From Symbiodinium natans (lineage: Eukaryota > Sar > Dinophyceae > Suessiales > Symbiodiniaceae), in NCBI GenBank assembly GCA_905221605.1, contig CAJNDS010001680.1, positions 197,501-261,500 on the forward strand: a stretch of DNA of 64,000 bases, written 5' to 3'. This document shows, piece by piece, positions 43,641 through 51,956 of the stretch. A model generated the notes under the pieces. That model was given only the letters and a program-made list of their open reading frames with translations. It was not told the origin of the DNA and did not search any database. The position numbers and the translations under genes are program-made. Position 1 is the first letter of the stretch, and the number at the start of each line of letters is the position of its first letter.

Positions 43641-43929
43641 TGGGGGTTAGGGTTTAGGGGTTTTAGGACTTGGGAGGTCTATGCTACCAGCCCTACGCGT
43701 CACGGCGACCCCAAAATACCTGCCGCTTGATGTAATGGATGGGGTGGAAACCACAAACATGGCAGCCAATCGGTACCAAATTATCATCTTGTGATAGCTC
43801 AGCTCTTACGGCAGCCCTTTGGGTGACAATCGCGATCAGGACCTATTCTTCGCAAGGAATTAGTGATCTCAGGACTTCATGTCATCCGATATGACCTTTT
43901 AAGGGATTTGGGGGGGGCGGGGGGGTAAG

Positions 43930-43989
43930 GTGCAAGAACTAGTAAACCAAGAGGCTTGGCTCCAAGCTGGCTGGCCCCAACCAACTCAG
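43930..43989 (+). CDS. X8 exon-like segment, copy A
   Basis: After a G-rich stretch ending GTAAG-G, 20 codons read VQELVNQEAWLQAGWPQPTQ; copy B reads VQELVHQEAWFQAGWPQAAQ. A second acceptor-like CTCAG follows. Downstream of it a different frame (LASDAVLRGWYFSLVPWP) is conserved with only a synonymous change, whereas the continuing frame has a TGA in copy B. So this may be two exons, or the frame may change at the second AG. Unrecognised. Confidence 0.35.
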
Positions 43990-44245
43990 TCTCGCCTCCG
44001 ACGCGGTGCTGCGCGGCTGGTACTTTTCTCTTGTTCCTTGGCCCCTCGTTGTTTCAGAAGAGTCTTGCAAAACTGGCCCGGAACAAGCAAGACACCTGAA
44101 CTTGAGCGAGTTTCGGCGAACTTGGCTTGTATAATCCGTTCTTTCATTGGCACTGTGCCACTTTGGCTGTTGTGCTGTCAGGTTCTGGGTCCACAAGCTT
44201 AGGGTTTGGGGTTGAGCGCCTAGGGTTCAGGGTCTAGGGTTTAGG

Positions 44246-44608
44246 GGTAATGTTGACCTCAAACTGATAAACCCCCCCTCAATTGAGAAACCCCCAAGCC
44301 CAGAACTCAAATATAAACCCTAAACCCTAAACCCTAAACCCTAAACCCTAAACAACCCCCCCCCCCCCCTCAATCAAGGAACCCCGGCCCGATTTCCTTT
44401 TCTGTGGGCCCTTTTGGGTAGGTCAGGGTTTAGGGTTGAGGGTTTAGGGTTTAGGGTTTAGGGTTGAGGGTTTTTGGGTTTAGGGTTTGGGGGCGGCTCA
44501 GGACAGCCCGACCCCCCCCCCCCCCCCCGCTTAAATAGGGGGTCGAGGCGGAAACAAACAAAACTAATTGCGACCGGGGGGGGGGGGGGTTAATTCGAGG
44601 TCAACATT
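44246..44608. mobile_element. Element with AATGTTGACCTC inverted ends, private to copy A
   Basis: AATGTTGACCTC at the left edge and GAGGTCAACATT at the right, about 360 bp apart. Between them are telomeric units in both orientations and C/G runs. Copy B has nothing comparable. Confidence 0.65.
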
Positions 44609-44691
44609 CTACTGACAGTCCTTAAAAGGGGTTATAGCACCCCCCGATTATAATCCCCATGAAGGGCTGTGAGTTTAAGGGGACATCCCAA
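44609..44691. mobile_element. P2 element, truncated on the left
   Basis: CTACTGACAGTCCTTAAAAGG pairs with the right half ending GGGGACATCCCAA. A different element abuts on the left, possibly inserted into the P2 arm. Confidence 0.6.
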
Positions 44692-44844
44692 TATGAGATC
44701 TGCAGGTAAGCACAGCACTAAGCCCTAAACCCTAAACCCTAAACCCTGAACCCTGAACCCTAAACCCTAAACCCTAAACCCTACATATATCTTGACAGCA
44801 TCCCCAACCTTTTGAAACGCCCAAAGGTACTGGAGGTTCATAGG

Positions 44845-44881
44845 GTTTCGGGTTTAGGGTTTAGGGTTTAGGGTTTCGGGC
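44845..44881 (+). repeat. Telomeric insertion in a P1 arm, private to copy A
   Basis: TTTCGGG and TTTAGGG units between TACTGGAGGTTCATAGG (44,828) and TACTTGGAGGTTCATGGG (44,882), a target duplication of about 17 bp. Copy B has the intact arm. Confidence 0.85.
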
Positions 44882-45005
44882 TACTTGGAGGTTCATGGGT
44901 AGTTCTAAGTAGGGCTATAAGTAGGGTAACAGGAACTGTACTTGGTTCTACCCGTATTCAGGGTAGTTATATCCCCACTTCTAGCTACCCCTGACCTTCA
45001 AGTAG
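44882..45005. mobile_element. P1 hairpin element, copy A
   Basis: Arms TACTTGGAGGTTCATGGG and CCCTGACCTTCAAGTAG. A duplicated piece of the left arm lies upstream of a telomeric insertion (44,828-44,881). Confidence 0.75.
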
Positions 45006-45171
45006 CATGAGGCCATCCGTGCCAAAAGCTCTGCGAAACCGCAAAGCATAGCGAAGAAGCTGAAGATGATAGCTTGTGCTTGGTGTGGTGTGTGCTGTTC
45101 TCCGTTTCATCGCGAGGGGGGCTTGGCACAGATTTTCTGCAACAATTAGGGTTTAGGGTTTAGGTTTTAAG

Positions 45172-45324
45172 ATGGATAGCCTTGCCATTGGCCTGTCCAC
45201 TGTCCCGCCTGAGGTCCAGCCCGACGCGACGGAAGCCCCCAGCCATGCGTCTCCCAACCGCTTGCAATTCTTCGCAAGCATCCAACGTGTGCTAGTGGAC
45301 CGCCTGAGACTACGCCAGAATTGA
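45172..45324 (+). CDS. X9 open frame, copy A (50 aa, ends in stop)
   Basis: Frame starting MDSLAIGLSTVPPEVQPDAT and ending FFASIQRVLVDRLRLRQN then TGA. The C-terminal 40 residues are matched in copy B in frame, with about half of the changes altering the amino acid. A telomeric block private to copy A sits immediately upstream, yet an AG directly before the ATG is kept in both copies (TTTTAAG here, GCAAAG in B). Possibly an internal exon rather than a whole protein. Confidence 0.4.
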   Translation: MDSLAIGLSTVPPEVQPDATEAPSHASPNRLQFFASIQRVLVDRLRLRQN

Positions 45325-45370
45325 GCTTTACTCTATTATTGCTTTCTGAGTGTAAAAATTCTTCGTCCAG

Positions 45371-45428
45371 GGGAACCATGGACTTTGCTCGTGTTCAAAC
45401 CGGCTTGCAGCAACCCAGTCGGGCCTGA
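45371..45428 (+). CDS. X10 candidate terminal exon, copy A
   Basis: After CTTCGTCCAG-G the frame reads GTMDFARVQTGLQQPSRA and ends at TGA. Copy B ends at the same stop (GTMDFGPVQAGLQQSSRA). Acceptor, frame and stop are all conserved, so this could be the last coding exon of the + strand gene. Confidence 0.4.
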
Positions 45429-45467
45429 TAAAGTGCGGTTCATCATACATATACCTGTACGTAGACA

Positions 45468-45535
45468 TTAGGGCTTAGGGTTTTAGGGTTTAGGCCCTAA
45501 ACCCTCAACCCTAAACCCTAAACCCCTCAACCCTA
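45468..45535. repeat. Head-to-head telomeric junction, copy A
   Basis: TTTAGGG-type units meet CCCTAAA-type units at TTTAGG/CCCTAAA (about 45,493). Copy B has the same junction at 54,340. Confidence 0.8.
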
Positions 45536-45629
45536 TGTATCACGGCGTACAGGCAACACATGGCTTAGGTCGGTAAAGCCCAGTGCCACGTAACGCCGGT
45601 TACCTGGGCATGGTCACTTGTCTCGGTTT

Positions 45630-45798
45630 CTACTATTTGCTTTAGAACCCACCCCCCCCAAAAAAAAAAACAAAAAGCAAAAAAATGATAATAATAATAA
45701 TACTAAATAATAAATAAATAAAACAATATAAAAAAGAAACTACCCTTATAAGGAAGACTTCTTTTTTTTGGGGGGGGGGGCTCTTAAGCTATTCGTAG
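45630..45798. mobile_element. P3 hairpin element private to copy A
   Basis: CTACTATTTGCTTTAGAACCC ... CTCTTAAGCTATTCGTAG, with GTTTC repeated at the two edges. Copy B has the empty site (GTCTCGG ... GGTTTCGGG). The interior is C/A-rich, then (ATA)n. Confidence 0.8.
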
Positions 45799-47034
45799 GT
45801 TTCGGGTTTCGGGCTCAGGATTGGTGCTGCCGGTTCATCTTCGCAGCCAAAGTAAACCCCAAAGCCCAAACCCCCAAACCCGCTTAAGACCTCCAACCTA
45901 AACCCCTAAGCCCTCAACCACCCATAACCCCAAGCCCTAAACCCTAAGCCCCAAAACCCGGCCCCAGGAGAGATCTGGATTTGGATGTGGTGACGCAGAG
46001 ATGCTGCCATCACCTTACTCTCTCGTGGAAGGATGCTCAGGAGGGTGCTGATCCATCACAACCATAATGCCCCCGCCCCTTTTGCCCCGAAGCCCTAAAC
46101 ACCCATGGAGGGGCACCTTACACCCACCCTAAACCCTGGCAGTTGACAGGAAGAACTGGACGAAGAGCCTTAGCCCGAATCGAATATACCATGTGCCTTG
46201 CGAAGTGGAGTTCAGAGGCAAAAGAATACCCGAAACCGTAAACCCTAACCCCCCCCCAAAAAAAAGCCCTAAGCAGGCATCTTAGCAGCCTTAAAGTGTG
46301 TCAGGACAGCGGTCCAAGCTCAGCCCAGAGCTAATGGAGACTAGGACTAGGATAAAGGGCATCAAACTCGGCTGACACACCCTAAACCCTAAACCCCATG
46401 CCCAAAAAGCACTCAACCCTAAACGGCCCTAAACCATTTTCCGGGTTTACTTGGAGCGGTGCCTGGGTTACTGCTGAGCTTTAAGGTTTCTTGACAGGCT
46501 CGGTAGGCGCTAGGGACATCTCTAATTCCCCCCTTATTTGGGTTTAAGCCGCTCATGTGCTAGGGTTTAGGGTTTAGGGTTTAGGGTGTTTGGGTTTAAG
46601 AGGGGAATATGTTTCAGAGGGGTTTAAGGGCCATCCTAGAAGGGTGTTCTGGGGTCCTTAACGGGGGTTTCAGGGCTTGGGTTGAAGGTTTTTCGTCACA
46701 CATATGACCCTAGACCCTAAACCCTAAACCCTACTGTATACCCTATAAACCCTAAACTTAGTCCAAAGACCTCCAAACCCTAAACCCTAAACCCTAAACC
46801 CCAAGAGCAGGGAGACTCCTGGCTCAAGATTCCCTGTGAGCTGCTGACTGCTGGCCCTGGGACCTGGCGGTCGGAAGCACGAAAACGGGACCTGCATGGT
46901 TTTAGGGTTTAGGGTTTAGGGCTTAGGGCTTAGGGTTTAGGGTTTAGGGTTTATGGTTTAGGGCTCGGGGTTCGGCATCTCATGTTCTGGCTTTTGGTAA
47001 GGGTGTTTCTGGACGTCCCGCTCCCCCGGCAGAG

Positions 47035-47145
47035 GCCCCGATTCTTGCGCTCATGCGGAACATAGGCGCCTGTGTCGCGCGCGCAATGAAGTTGCAATAT
47101 TCTCCACTTAAATCCGACATGCGTGAATCCCCCTATGAGTCTTAG
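47035..47145 (+). CDS. X1 exon-like segment, copy B (unknown protein)
   Basis: Counterpart of the copy A segment at 37,837, opening after a C-rich tract ending CAGAG. It encodes APILALMRNIGACVARAMK and stays open for a further 18 residues to a TAG. The exon end is uncertain because the two copies lose frame agreement after the first 12-13 codons. Confidence 0.4.
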   Translation, partial: APILALMRNIGACVARAMKLQYSPLKSDMRESPYES

Positions 47146-47279
47146 AATACTTTGGGTTTAGGCGGTTTAGAGTTTCGCTGCTTTCGCAATCCCCCTCTCC
47201 ACATGTCAGCATCGCACATGCGTAGAGGCATACTAAGTTGCGCTGAGCCTGAAAGCCATTGCCACATGTGCGCTCAAGC

Positions 47280-47348
47280 ATGTCACTTGCAGCAGTGCGC
47301 TGCGAGGGTGCCGTGATACAGAGAAGTGAAAAGAATACTTTTTCCTGG
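47280..47348 (+). CDS. Short conserved frame between X1 and X2, copy B
   Basis: Counterpart of 38,085-38,153, open through MSLAAVRCEGAVIQRS and continuing past the copy A stop. Coding status is doubtful for the same reason: mainly amino-acid-changing differences. Confidence 0.2.
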
Positions 47349-47551
47349 AGCCCAAATCAGTCCTGGGCTGGGGCTGTCTGCTACAACGCACTTCTTCTCT
47401 CTCACACTCTCTCACCACAGGCCCAGGCCCCTCAAAACCTTACAGGGTTTGGTTTACGGTGTAAGGGGTTTAGAGGTTTACTTGCTTGGGGGACCCTAAA
47501 CCCTAAACCCTTAACCCTTAACCCCTCTTTCTCCCCGGCCTTGAAGCACCG

Positions 47552-47638
47552 ATGTCGTCTGCACCGGCGCTCAATGTCTTGGGCCTGGACGGCGGCAAGC
47601 TACTAGGGCCCGAAGCTGCCCAAGGCAGTGCAGGCCCT
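47552..47638 (+). CDS. X2 exon-like segment, copy B
   Basis: Counterpart of 38,342-38,428, encoding VLGLDGGKLLGPEAAQ in the same frame with only synonymous changes over the last 21 codons. Ten extra bases (CGTCTCCTTG) separate it from the P1-like element that follows. The upstream tract reads CCCCGGCC where copy A has CCCCAGCC, so an acceptor AG at that spot is missing in this copy. Confidence 0.5.
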
Positions 47639-47647
47639 CGTCTCCTT

Positions 47648-47811
47648 GTTGGAGGTTCAGGGTCGGGTCGAAGTAGGGCAACTGTAGCTATAACTTTATA
47701 CCTTATGCTTTAGGGGCCCGGACCTATAGAGCCTGAACTCTGAACCCTAAACCCTAGGCCCTGAAACAGGCCCGAAACCCTACTGATACCTACCCCAGGA
47801 ACCTGCAAGCA
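47648..47811. mobile_element. P1-related element after X2, copy B
   Basis: Left arm TTGGAGGTTCAGGGTCGG; right arm CCCCAGGAACCTGCAAG. Internal telomeric units (AACCCTAAACCCTA). Confidence 0.5.
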
Positions 47812-48050
47812 GTCTGTCAACCAGAGGTTGCATCTTTGGGGCCCATTTTAGGGTTTAGGGTTTAGGGTTTCGGGTTTGCCAGTAAAATGTGCCTGGCAGT
47901 TGGGGTGTCTCTCTTTTGAAGCTTGTGAGGCAGATGTCTGCACGGGCAACGTTCATGTATAGGTGGCTGCAGGTACCCTGAATGGGGTCATACTCCCATT
48001 GTCCGACTTCGGAGGCAAAAAGCAACCCTCAATCCTGAGCTCTTAAGTCC

Positions 48051-48158
48051 CTAGACCTTGCTTAAGAACCCCGAACAAATAAACAGATTCTTCCTGATTA
48101 AGGGCAATATAGGGATTATCATGTTTTTATTCTTTTGGGGTTCTTAAGCAAATAGTAG
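48051..48158. mobile_element. P3 hairpin element private to copy B
   Basis: Left arm CCTTGCTTAAGAACCCC; right arm GGGGTTCTTAAGCAAATAGTAG. Copy A passes directly from the preceding flank to the X3 region. Confidence 0.8.
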
Positions 48159-48163
48159 CTTGC

Positions 48164-48376
48164 ATGAGCCTTCACGCAGGCCAGCTGAGACGGCGCCTCT
48201 TGCAGGGGGCGCTGAAGGAGCTCAGCGCAGGGGCAACCGTGCGACTCGTCAACGGGGGCAAGGACCAAGGGGGTGAGATGGAAAGGGCGTGCGGTTGGGG
48301 TTTGGGGCTTGTAGGGTTTTGGGATTATGGGGTAACGGCCGGTTATAGGCCTTATATGGTTATTAACGGGCTTTAG
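48164..48376 (+). CDS. X3 exon-like segment, copy B
   Basis: Counterpart of copy A X3, reading RRRLLQGALKELSAGATVRL then VNGGKDQGG. The open frame runs to a TAG at 48,376, but only the part up to about 48,270 is matched in copy A. A P3 hairpin element private to this copy ends at 48,158, six bases before the ATG. Confidence 0.4.
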   Translation: MSLHAGQLRRRLLQGALKELSAGATVRLVNGGKDQGGEMERACGWGLGLVGFWDYGVTAGYRPYMVINGL

Positions 48377-48462
48377 CATTTTTCATGTTTACGGATTTCC
48401 CTGCCTTGAACAAGCCACCTCCTCCCCCCCCCTCCTCCTCCTCCTCCTCAGCCCTGCCGCTC

Positions 48463-48499
48463 TAAGCCCTAAACCCTAAACCCTAATCTCCCCTCCTCC
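48463..48499 (-). repeat. Telomeric insertion with duplicated splice acceptor, private to copy B
   Basis: CCCTAAA units between two copies of CTCAGCCCTGCCGCTC (48,447-48,462 and 48,500-48,515). The duplication covers the X4 acceptor. Confidence 0.85.
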
Positions 48500-48504
48500 C
48501 TCAG

Positions 48505-48561
48505 CCCTGCCGCTCATCGCCGAATGTATGGTGCTCTTGGGTCGCGTAGCCAGGAGCATAG
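48505..48561 (+). CDS. X4 exon-like segment, copy B
   Basis: It opens after CCCTCAG and reads LPLIAECMVLLGRVARSI, without the telomeric codons of copy A. The donor would be GC (AGCATAG then GCACAA), a variant common in dinoflagellates. The acceptor and first exon bases occur a second time just upstream because a telomeric block inserted there with a target duplication. Confidence 0.5.
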
Positions 48562-48917
48562 GCACAAGCTCCGAACAATGCTTCGTACTCCGCTCGCATC
48601 CTCCGGGTCCCCGCCTTTTTGGGGTTTAGGGTTTAGGGTTTAGGGTTACCGTTGTACCAGCAGCTGCTTTTTCTGGCATTCCCCACCCAGCCCAGATGTG
48701 TTAGGGTGAGGGAATGGAAATATCGGGTGCCGCGGTAAGTATGCGCAGTACATGCTCGAGTTTCGTTTCAAAAAGAGGGACCCCCCTTACCGCTACTCCA
48801 CTCACTTTTTTTAAATCATATTACTGATAACTCAGGTACGGGCTCAACTTATAGGGCTGGAGATAGTGAAAAGTAGGGTGACAAGTGGGATAGCTACAGT
48901 TATGTGATTTTGGGGGT

Positions 48918-49022
48918 CTTAGTAGCTGAGTGAGCACACTTTGCACTTTTGGGGATACTCTAATCCCTTCTTTATCACTGAAAGAGTACACTTTTGTGGG
49001 GCTTATGAACTCAGCAACTAAG
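48918..49022. mobile_element. P4 hairpin element private to copy B
   Basis: CTTAGTAGCTGAGTGAGCAC ... GAACTCAGCAACTAAG. Copy A has a P2 element in the same interval instead. Confidence 0.8.
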
Positions 49023-49130
49023 CCGTACTTAGAACCCTACTAACCAAGAGCGACAAGCTCGACTCCTTGAGGAAAACCTCGCCGAGAACACCAACAACAA
49101 ACAAAACCACGACACATCACCCAACATGTC

Positions 49131-49243
49131 CTACTTGAAGGTTCACGGACCGTTATAAGTAGAGTTACAAGTGCCCTAAGTGAGGTAGGTTATAACACCC
49201 TACTTGTAACCCCACTTGTAACTACCCGTGAACCTCCAAGTAG
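49131..49243. mobile_element. P1 hairpin element, copy B
   Basis: Arms CTACTTGAAGGTTCACGG and CCGTGAACCTCCAAGTAG, near-perfect palindrome. Single-copy counterpart of the amplified region at 39.6-40.0 kb. Confidence 0.75.
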
Positions 49244-49747
49244 ACGCCTTCAAGCAGCTGCGAAACGACAACCCTAAACCCTAAACCCTAAACATCACAA
49301 AGGAGCTGCCCGACGACGCAGAGCTTCAATCGCTGGCCTCTGATGGGGCCCTTGAGCTTACAGCCGTTGCTCCTTGACCACTTTGGAAGAGGGCCACTTC
49401 TGCAAAGTTTTGGGAGGACGGAATTTCCATGACAACTGTGCAGGTTCCATTCTGAAATTTGTATGGGCCCATATGCTCATACACCACAAGCGGAAGTGTA
49501 CTAAGATGCTGACCAAGGGCCCTGATGTTGCACGACCCTAAAGTGACCAGCTCAGCAAGAGAGCTCGCGGGGGTAAGAGGTCCAAGCTCCGAGAACGGAA
49601 CATTTCAGGTTTGCCAGCTACTAACAGTCATAATTTCATAGTCCCTAGACAGTCATAGTGGCTTATTCGGCTAGTAGGACCCTACCGGAAGTTGTAATTC
49701 GGGCTGGCGGAGACCATGTCGTATGGGGCCTCGCCTTACACAAAAAA

Positions 49748-49986
49748 AACATATATATATATATGTATCGATATATACACAATACATATGTATGTATATG
49801 GAAACATGAATATAAAGGAATATACATAGACATACATATATATATATGTATATACATGTATATGTGCCAGTGTGTGTGTGTGTGCGTATGTATGTATGTA
49901 TGTATGTATGTATGTATGTATGTATGTATGTATGTATGTATGTATGTATGTATGTATGTATGTATGTATGTATGTGTGTATGTACA
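49748..49986 (+). repeat. AT and (TATG)n microsatellites upstream of X5, copy B
   Basis: (TA)n interspersed, then about 24 TATG units. Confidence 0.95.
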
Positions 49987-50056
49987 TAGGTAGCTAGGCC
50001 CATGTGTATGTAGGCACGTGTGTGCATGTGGGATGCCTTCCGCCCGCCTCCCGCAG

Positions 50057-50155
50057 GTGCGGCCAAGCTTCAAGGCAGAGCTTCAGCAGCTCTGCGCGAG
50101 GGCGGAGGAGGTGCAGAGGGGGCGCGAGGAGCGGGAGGCGGTGGAGGGAGTCGAA
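50057..50155 (+). CDS. X5 exon-like segment, copy B
   Basis: Counterpart of 41,227-41,325, reading [20 protein letters not shown] then [13 protein letters not shown] behind the same CTCCCGCAG acceptor. Upstream is a (TATG)n array where copy A has (GT)n and AT repeats. The sharp conservation edge at the AG supports an exon boundary. Confidence 0.55.
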
Positions 50156-50159
50156 GTTG

Positions 50160-50275
50160 AAAAGTTCCTAGGCAAGGTTACAAGTACCTAAAGAAGGTTA
50201 GAAATGCTAACCAGTTCGGATTGTAGCTGCCATACTTATAACCCTACTTGTCACTACCATGGACCTTCAAGTAGC
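50160..50275. mobile_element. P1-derived element directly after X5, copy B
   Basis: Same eroded left arm as in copy A (AAGGTTACAAGTACCTAA) and right arm CATGGACCTTCAAGTAG. Confidence 0.5.
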
Positions 50276-50910
50276 CGAAGCAAGTATGACTTCAAGTCCC
50301 CGTGCCTTCCCTCCACTTGCGTGTGTATTTGGAGCTCCGCATGACACCGGCTAGTTGTCGTGTAAACGCTATAAGCTGAGAAGCACCCCCCATGCCAAAA
50401 AAGCACCTCGAAAAGGTTTTTGGTATTAGGAGAGGGGGGGGGGGGGGGGAAAGGGGGTTCTTATTGTCCAAACAAACAGCCCGTCCTTGTTCAGGGTTTA
50501 GGGGTAGGGTTTAGGGCTTAGGTTGTGAAGGTTCCAGGGACTTGAAGCCTCGGGGGTTGAAGGAGGCTCAGAAGAGCTTGAGTGTTGAGGGTTTAAGGCT
50601 TGAGGTTGTCAAGGTTCTGGGGGGGCATCAAGCACTTGGGTTCTAATGGATCTTGTGAGTTTAAGGGTGAGAGTTGAAGGGTGAGAGTTAGGGCTGAGGG
50701 GTTAAGACTTCAGGTTTCAAATCGTAGCGCTACTAGTTTCAGGATTCGGTAGAGATTTTGAACGGGGCAACTGCTGGACTGGGCTTTGGGGCCAGGTTTT
50801 TTTTCTCCAAATAATAGGGGCATATTAATGGTAGGGGGGAGGGGTTACTCGCACTGGTTCTTAAAGCGTGTCCTTTCTGGGGTAAAGGGTTTTTGGCACC
50901 CTGGTAATCC

Positions 50911-51086
50911 CACTTGGAGGTTCATAGCACTTATTAACCAATCATAACTGTACTTATAGCCCACTGAAAAGCCCCCTAGGTGCCGTCATATGGTTGTAAG
51001 CACAGTTATAAGTACTTCACCCTTTACCCCTAAACCCTAAACCCTAAACAGCTATAATTGGTTAGTAAGTGCCATGAACCTCCAAG
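50911..51086. mobile_element. P1 hairpin element, insertion private to copy B
   Basis: Arms CACTTGGAGGTTCATAGC and GCCATGAACCTCCAAG. Copy A is empty here (GGTAATCCC joined to AGGCCAGATG). Three telomeric units lie in its interior. No target duplication is visible. Confidence 0.8.
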
Positions 51087-51281
51087 CTGGCCAGATGAGG
51101 GCGACCGCCGAAAGGTATGTGAAAAGCGGGGAGCTCCTCTACGAGCCTTGCAGGGGGGGGGTTTAGGGTTTAGGCTTTAGGGTTTAGGGTTCAGGGTTTA
51201 GGGCTAGAGTTTAGGGTTTAGGGCAAGAGTTTTGGGTTTCGGGGTTAGGGTTTCCGCGGATCCCTCAAAGTTTGGTGCCAG

Positions 51282-51356
51282 GCAAAGCGGGCCAAGGGAG
51301 CCCCACCACATGCGCTGAGCAAGGATGCAGACCTGAGAGAATCCGGGCTCTCCTTA
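51282..51356 (+). pseudogene. X6 exon-like segment, copy B, 5' part, split by insertion
   Basis: Reads AKRAKGAPPHALSKDADLRE then SGLSL. It is then interrupted by about 131 bp made of a short telomeric block and a P3 hairpin element. The remaining codons (GHDL, then donor GTAGCA) resume at 51,488. Copy A has no interruption. Unless the insert is spliced out, this copy of the exon is broken. Confidence 0.5.
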
Positions 51357-51376
51357 GGGTTTAGGGTTTAGGGGTA

Positions 51377-51487
51377 CTGTACTTTTGCTTAAGAACCCCC
51401 CCCCGCCAAAAGATACGCAATAATAATCCCTATATTACCCTCATAGGGAAGAATATTGTTTGGGGGGATTTCTTAAGCAAACAGCAG
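51377..51487. mobile_element. P3 hairpin element in exon X6, private to copy B
   Basis: Left arm GTACTTTTGCTTAAGAACCC; right arm TTCTTAAGCAAACAGCAG. It follows a short telomeric block (51,357-51,374); both are absent from copy A. Confidence 0.8.
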
Positions 51488-51503
51488 CTTGGGACACGAC
51501 CTG
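51488..51503 (+). pseudogene. X6 copy B, 3' remnant after insertion
   Basis: CTTGGGACACGACCTG repeats CTT(A/G)GG of the left edge and continues the exon as GHDL up to the donor GTAGCA. The P3 element ends CAGCAG directly before it, which could serve as a new acceptor, but no clean matching donor lies at the left edge. Confidence 0.45.
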
Positions 51504-51857
51504 GTAGCATCCATGTGCAGAGTTACACATCATGTAGGGTTTAGGGCAGACGGGTTAGGGGTTTAGGGCTTAGGGTATTTCATGTAAACAACGCATGTCT
51601 AAGTTCTAAAGGGAGTAGATGGCTCATGCGAAGGGTTTGTTGACGCGCAAGGCGCGCGCGTGCTGTTTCCATAGATTTGCTTTCAGCCAAAGGCCGCCCA
51701 ACGTGCAACAACATGTGTAACCAACGCCCCGACGCGAGCATCAACACAACGCCGTAGCATGAAATCCTTCGTTGGCCTGTGCCTCTGTTTGGAGCCTTTG
51801 TTGATCCAGATCTTCGAAATCGCCCCCCCCCCCCCCCCCCCATCATTCCCTCCTAAG

Positions 51858-51902
51858 GAGTACCAAGCTGCTTTCAATGATCTGGTCTTGTGGATTGCCG
51901 AG
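51858..51902 (+). CDS. X7 exon, 5' half, copy B
   Basis: After TCCTAAG-G the frame reads EYQAAFNDLVLWIAE. It meets the same telomeric interruption at the same base as copy A, flanked by the same GAGGACGCC repeat but with a shorter array (45 bp). The insertion therefore predates the tandem duplication. Confidence 0.55.
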
Positions 51903-51908
51903 GACGCC

Positions 51909-51953
51909 TTAAACCCTAAACTCTGAACCCTAAACCCTAAACCCTAAACCCTA
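51909..51953 (-). repeat. Telomeric insertion inside exon X7, copy B
   Basis: Forty-five bp of CCCTAAA units flanked by GAGGACGCC at 51,900-51,908 and 51,954-51,962. Same site as copy A. Confidence 0.85.
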
Positions 51954-51956
51954 GAG

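Larger units (their letters stand above)
37787..46985 (+). repeat. Tandem segmental duplication, copy A (~9.2 kb)
   Basis: This segment is a direct repeat of the segment that follows it. Matching landmarks occur in the same order and strand in both: the exon-like segments X1-X10, palindromic elements, and a closing block (an AGAGCAGGGAGACTCC motif, then CGGTCGGAAGCACGAAAA, then a telomeric block and CATCTCATGTTC). The left edge is near GTTATTCTGTACTC and the right edge is at CATCTCATGTTCTGG, where copy B begins. Copy A is longer mainly because of private insertions: tandem amplification at 39.6 kb, telomeric arrays at 40.2, 43.1, 43.45 and 43.6 kb, a 350-bp element at 44.25 kb and a P3 element at 45.6 kb. 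Breakpoints were placed by eye and could be off by tens of bases. Confidence 0.9.

Noticed and set aside
49658-50073. Tyr/Thr/His-rich frames of 110-136 codons
   Set aside because: Translation of the (TATG)n/(CATA)n microsatellite. Only the short X5 part at 50,057-50,155 is considered coding, in the frame that opens at the AG.
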